A stretch of 16,056 nucleotides of DNA from CAZTPH01 sp031552655. Lineage in GTDB: Bacteria; Pseudomonadota; Gammaproteobacteria; UBA9339. The DNA lies in assembly GCA_031552655.1 (NCBI GenBank), contig JAVBML010000007.1, positions 1 through 16,056 of the forward strand. Direction: 5' to 3'. A model generated the notes under the pieces. That model worked only from the letters and a program-made list of their open reading frames with translations. It had not been told where the DNA came from and did not search any database. Each line of letters begins with the position of its first letter. Position 1 is the first letter of the stretch. Positions 13,646 through 16,056 of this stretch are shown here, one piece after another. A program made the translations under genes and the position numbers.

Positions 13646-16056
13646 GGATGGAACGACATTTTTTCCTCTTCAATGACCATGCCATTTTTTTTTCAACCCT
13701 ATCCTCATTCAGGTTATTTATTTGGCTATCGGTAGAAATGGCTGAATCAAATGAAATTTGATTGACATTGTTTTTCGCAGCAAGAGCTTTGCCAAAATGG
13801 AAACTATACTCTCTAATTCTATTCTCATTTTGCAGAGCGCCCATAAACTCTCGCTGCTCCTCGAGAGTTAATTGATTATCCTTGGTAATCATTTGCCTAA
13901 TTTGATACAAAAACCCATGCCTATTCTGATTAGTCATGATCATTACCAGTTCGGCCAATTGAATTCCCGCATGATATCTATTTACTCCACTTTTACTAGA
14001 TAGTATATCCTTAGCAATCTCTTCGTAGCTAATCTGATCTAACCTTGTGCCTACTATGCTACTGCCAAAAGTGCGCAAAAGTTCTATTTTATCACCGGCA
14101 GTAAGTTGATCTTTTTTGCTAGCTAAGGTCTTGGCGTTGGCAATGGCGGCCCTGGCCATGGCCAGGGCATTTTCCTCAAGAAAAGGGGCTACATCCAGGG
14201 AGGAGTCCTGCTTTTTTGCCTCCAAAATCCATGCCAAATGTATTGCTAATTTAGCCTGTTCTCCAACCTTTAGGGAACCTAGTTGCATCGGTGCATTTGT
14301 TTTGGCACTAGCCACGTAGTTACCATGGCTACTGGAAGATATCATGGCAAGTAATAAATTAACCGCTGGTTCATGGGCCATAAAACTTTTGTATACTTTT
14401 ATAAAGTTAGTTTGCTGCTGCCTTAGATCATTTTCTTCCCTATAGGCTCTATCCAGGGGAGCCATTAGCATTAGTGCAACACTCTGGGCATCGTTAAATT
14501 TTTTAGCAGCTTCCGAAGGAGTCCGGGAAAATCGTTCATAGTAATCTAAATTTTCCACTATATCGTTTAGAGCCAATAATCCTAGTAATCCACCTTGATC
14601 TCCCTCCAATTGATTTAATGGTTTAGTCTTCGGTCTTCTGAGATGGACAAATTCACCTATATCCATAATTGAAGGGTTATTCATAAGCCTACTTTTTAAA
14701 TTCATCAGCAAATTTTCCGCCTCCCGCTGGGCAGGATGTCCAGAATCTTGTTGAGCTTTGCTGAGCTCCCTGGTATATATTTTTTTACGACCGTAGCTAT
14801 TATTTCTTAGATACTGTGGTTCCTTTTTCAGATTTTTTTCAATCACCATGGCAAGGTATTTATTTTTTATATCAACCAAAATAGGTTCCCAATTTCGATC
14901 TGCAAAATCAAATAGCTTTTCCCGATTTATATGTAAATATGCTATGGTTTCAAACATGCTACGAGACTTTCCAGCTATGCAATGGCAATATATATTCTTT
15001 TGCAAATGGGATTTAGCTAAATCCCTTTGAAATTGCACCATGCCATCGGTGGTCTGATTGAAACCCGTTGTTACATCTAAGGTTCCATGGTCAAACCACT
15101 TAATGCGCAGCAAATTATTATCTTGTCTATTTAATTCTCCATCGGTAACCATGCTAACTCGCAAAAATTCCCGACCTTTAGATTCCGCTTTATTTTTAAA
15201 ATCATCTAAATATGAATCAAGAAGCTGAGCTCCCAAAGTCCAGGAACCATGCTTTGCCGTCATAGGTATGATTTCATTATATAGCGTATCTTTATTTAAA
15301 ACCTTGGCGGCTAGTTTAATAAATCTCAATAACCGGGCATTCGTAGTAATATCAGCTTTTTTTTTCCTAGGATTTTTAGTCACCACTTCCGCGGTGGATA
15401 CCATCTGGTCAGTGGCCAAAATCTCCTCGGGAGAAAAATTGGTTCCTAGTTTTTCAATAATTAAAGAAGTTTGCCCAGGTTTTACCCCTAGTAATCCTAG
15501 ATATTTTTTAAACTGATTAACCTTTTTTTCTTTAAAAGCTAAATTTAATTGGTCAATTAGAAATTGCGTCGTACTTCTCTGATTATGTAATTTAGCACTT
15601 AATTTAATTGATTTAGAATCATGGGTAAAATGAATATCTGTCACTCCGACAATTAGCATTACATCTCTAATTTCTGCATTAAGTTTATTAAAATAAAAAT
15701 CTTGCTTAAATTCATGAATTTTGGCCAAATCCACATTTGGCACACCTAAGCTCTCTAGGTAATTTTTGATAGCCTGGGGGGATTCATGGGTAACCATGTC
15801 ACTGAGTTTAGGTGCAATGCTTCTTACTAAAGATATAGTTGATACACCCAGGGATAACCTTAAATTTTTCCTATGTTCTACGAGAAAAGTGGCCAATAGA
15901 GGGTATTGAGGAAAGAGGAAATCTATCTCTTCTGTTTCCTTCTGATCTATTTGGCGATTAATGTTCTCCGTGATTAGCTTCACCTGTCTTAAAGTATTTT
16001 CGATTTCCACTAAAGCATCATCGGATATTAGCTGGTAAGATATTTTCTTAAGACTA
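13605..16056 (-). CDS. Large unrecognised protein with tyrosine-phosphatase P-loop, candidate effector (5' end outside window)
   Basis: At least 801 residues from a GTG at 16010, but the frame stays open to the right edge (15 further codons, no stop) and that GTG has no ribosome-binding site, so the true start is probably beyond the window. Numbering from the GTG, the P-loop HCIAGKSRS places the nucleophile at C344 and the phosphate-binding Arg at R350 (CX5R). WFD (305-307) lies 37 residues before C344, the right distance for the WPD general-acid loop of tyrosine phosphatases, with D307 as the candidate acid. The rest is helical, soluble and without recognised domains. There is no signal peptide in the visible part. 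The C-terminus is charged then basic (NEDRVEKK, then LKRKKCR). The size, phosphatase loop in a novel context and isolated position resemble secreted effectors of intracellular Gammaproteobacteria; that is inference. Confidence 0.8.
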   Translation of the reverse strand, partial: SLKKISYQLISDDALVEIENTLRQVKLITENINRQIDQKETEEIDFLFPQYPLLATFLVEHRKNLRLSLGVSTISLVRSIAPKLSDMVTHESPQAIKNYLESLGVPNVDLAKIHEFKQDFYFNKLNAEIRDVMLIVGVTDIHFTHDSKSIKLSAKLHNQRSTTQFLIDQLNLAFKEKKVNQFKKYLGLLGVKPGQTSLIIEKLGTNFSPEEILATDQMVSTAEVVTKNPRKKKADITTNARLLRFIKLAAKVLNKDTLYNEIIPMTAKHGSWTLGAQLLDSYLDDFKNKAESKGREFLRVSMVTDGELNRQDNNLLRIKWFDHGTLDVTTGFNQTTDGMVQFQRDLAKSHLQKNIYCHCIAGKSRSMFETIAYLHINREKLFDFADRNWEPILVDIKNKYLAMVIEKNLKKEPQYLRNNSYGRKKIYTRELSKAQQDSGHPAQREAENLLMNLKSRLMNNPSIMDIGEFVHLRRPKTKPLNQLEGDQGGLLGLLALNDIVENLDYYERFSRTPSEAAKKFNDAQSVALMLMAPLDRAYREENDLRQQQTNFIKVYKSFMAHEPAVNLLLAMISSSSHGNYVASAKTNAPMQLGSLKVGEQAKLAIHLAWILEAKKQDSSLDVAPFLEENALAMARAAIANAKTLASKKDQLTAGDKIELLRTFGSSIVGTRLDQISYEEIAKDILSSKSGVNRYHAGIQLAELVMIMTNQNRHGFLYQIRQMITKDNQLTLEEQREFMGALQNENRIREYSFHFGKALAAKNNVNQISFDSAISTDSQINNLNEDRVEKKMAWSLKRKKCRSILSFLDKYFLQLFY

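Noticed and set aside
14150..14167. CCTGGCCATGGCCAGG palindrome considered as an operator or IS end
   Set aside because: It lies inside a coding frame (Ala-Met-Ala-Arg-type codons) and has no partner copy or target duplication in the window.
16008..16010. GTG as the real start of the phosphatase-like gene
   Set aside because: No ribosome-binding site precedes it and the frame is open to the window edge, so the gene is treated as 5' partial.

Overview
The window comes from a moderately AT-rich gammaproteobacterial chromosome. The macromolecular-synthesis gene order rpsU-yqeY-dnaG-rpoD, the form of sigma-70 regions 1.1 and 1.2, the S21 sequence, and the tRNA genes with encoded CCA all point there. 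A large protein with a CX5R tyrosine-phosphatase P-loop at the right edge, together with two unrecognised lipoproteins, suggests a host-associated or intracellular lineage. Legionellales-like is my inference; the sequence does not establish it.

Layout. From 6807 down to the left edge everything is on the minus strand: rpsU, yqeY and dnaG, then rpoD, are closely packed and probably one transcript from a good sigma-70 promoter at 6845-6873. After rpoD come a possible 35-codon small gene and then smc, which is cut by the left edge just past its hinge domain. On the plus strand at 7093 there is a four-helix EamA/SMR-type membrane protein, followed by a tRNA-Ala(GGC)/tRNA-Glu(UUC) pair with its own strong promoter. 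Then, on the minus strand, comF and two lipoprotein genes separated by a 13-bp bidirectional hairpin terminator. marC (plus) converges with an M17 leucyl aminopeptidase gene (minus). The aminopeptidase diverges from an NAD-type malic enzyme gene (plus). The malic enzyme gene runs tail to tail into, and overlaps by 41 bp, a gene of at least 817 codons (minus) for the phosphatase-like protein, which is cut by the right edge.

How the genes work together. The left half is core information processing: ribosomal protein S21, primase, the housekeeping sigma factor, chromosome condensation and two tRNAs. The right half is mixed housekeeping (peptide turnover, malate to pyruvate, a ComF-type phosphoribosyltransferase, a MarC membrane protein) with lineage-specific envelope proteins and the candidate effector. 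I see no insertion sequence, prophage, CRISPR array or integrase.

No gene-free stretch exceeds 300 bases. The longest, 6808-7092, holds two divergent promoters and a hairpin pair. 9711-9952 holds one promoter for the minus-strand lipoprotein gene and nothing else convincing. I see nothing convincing in 7703-7906.
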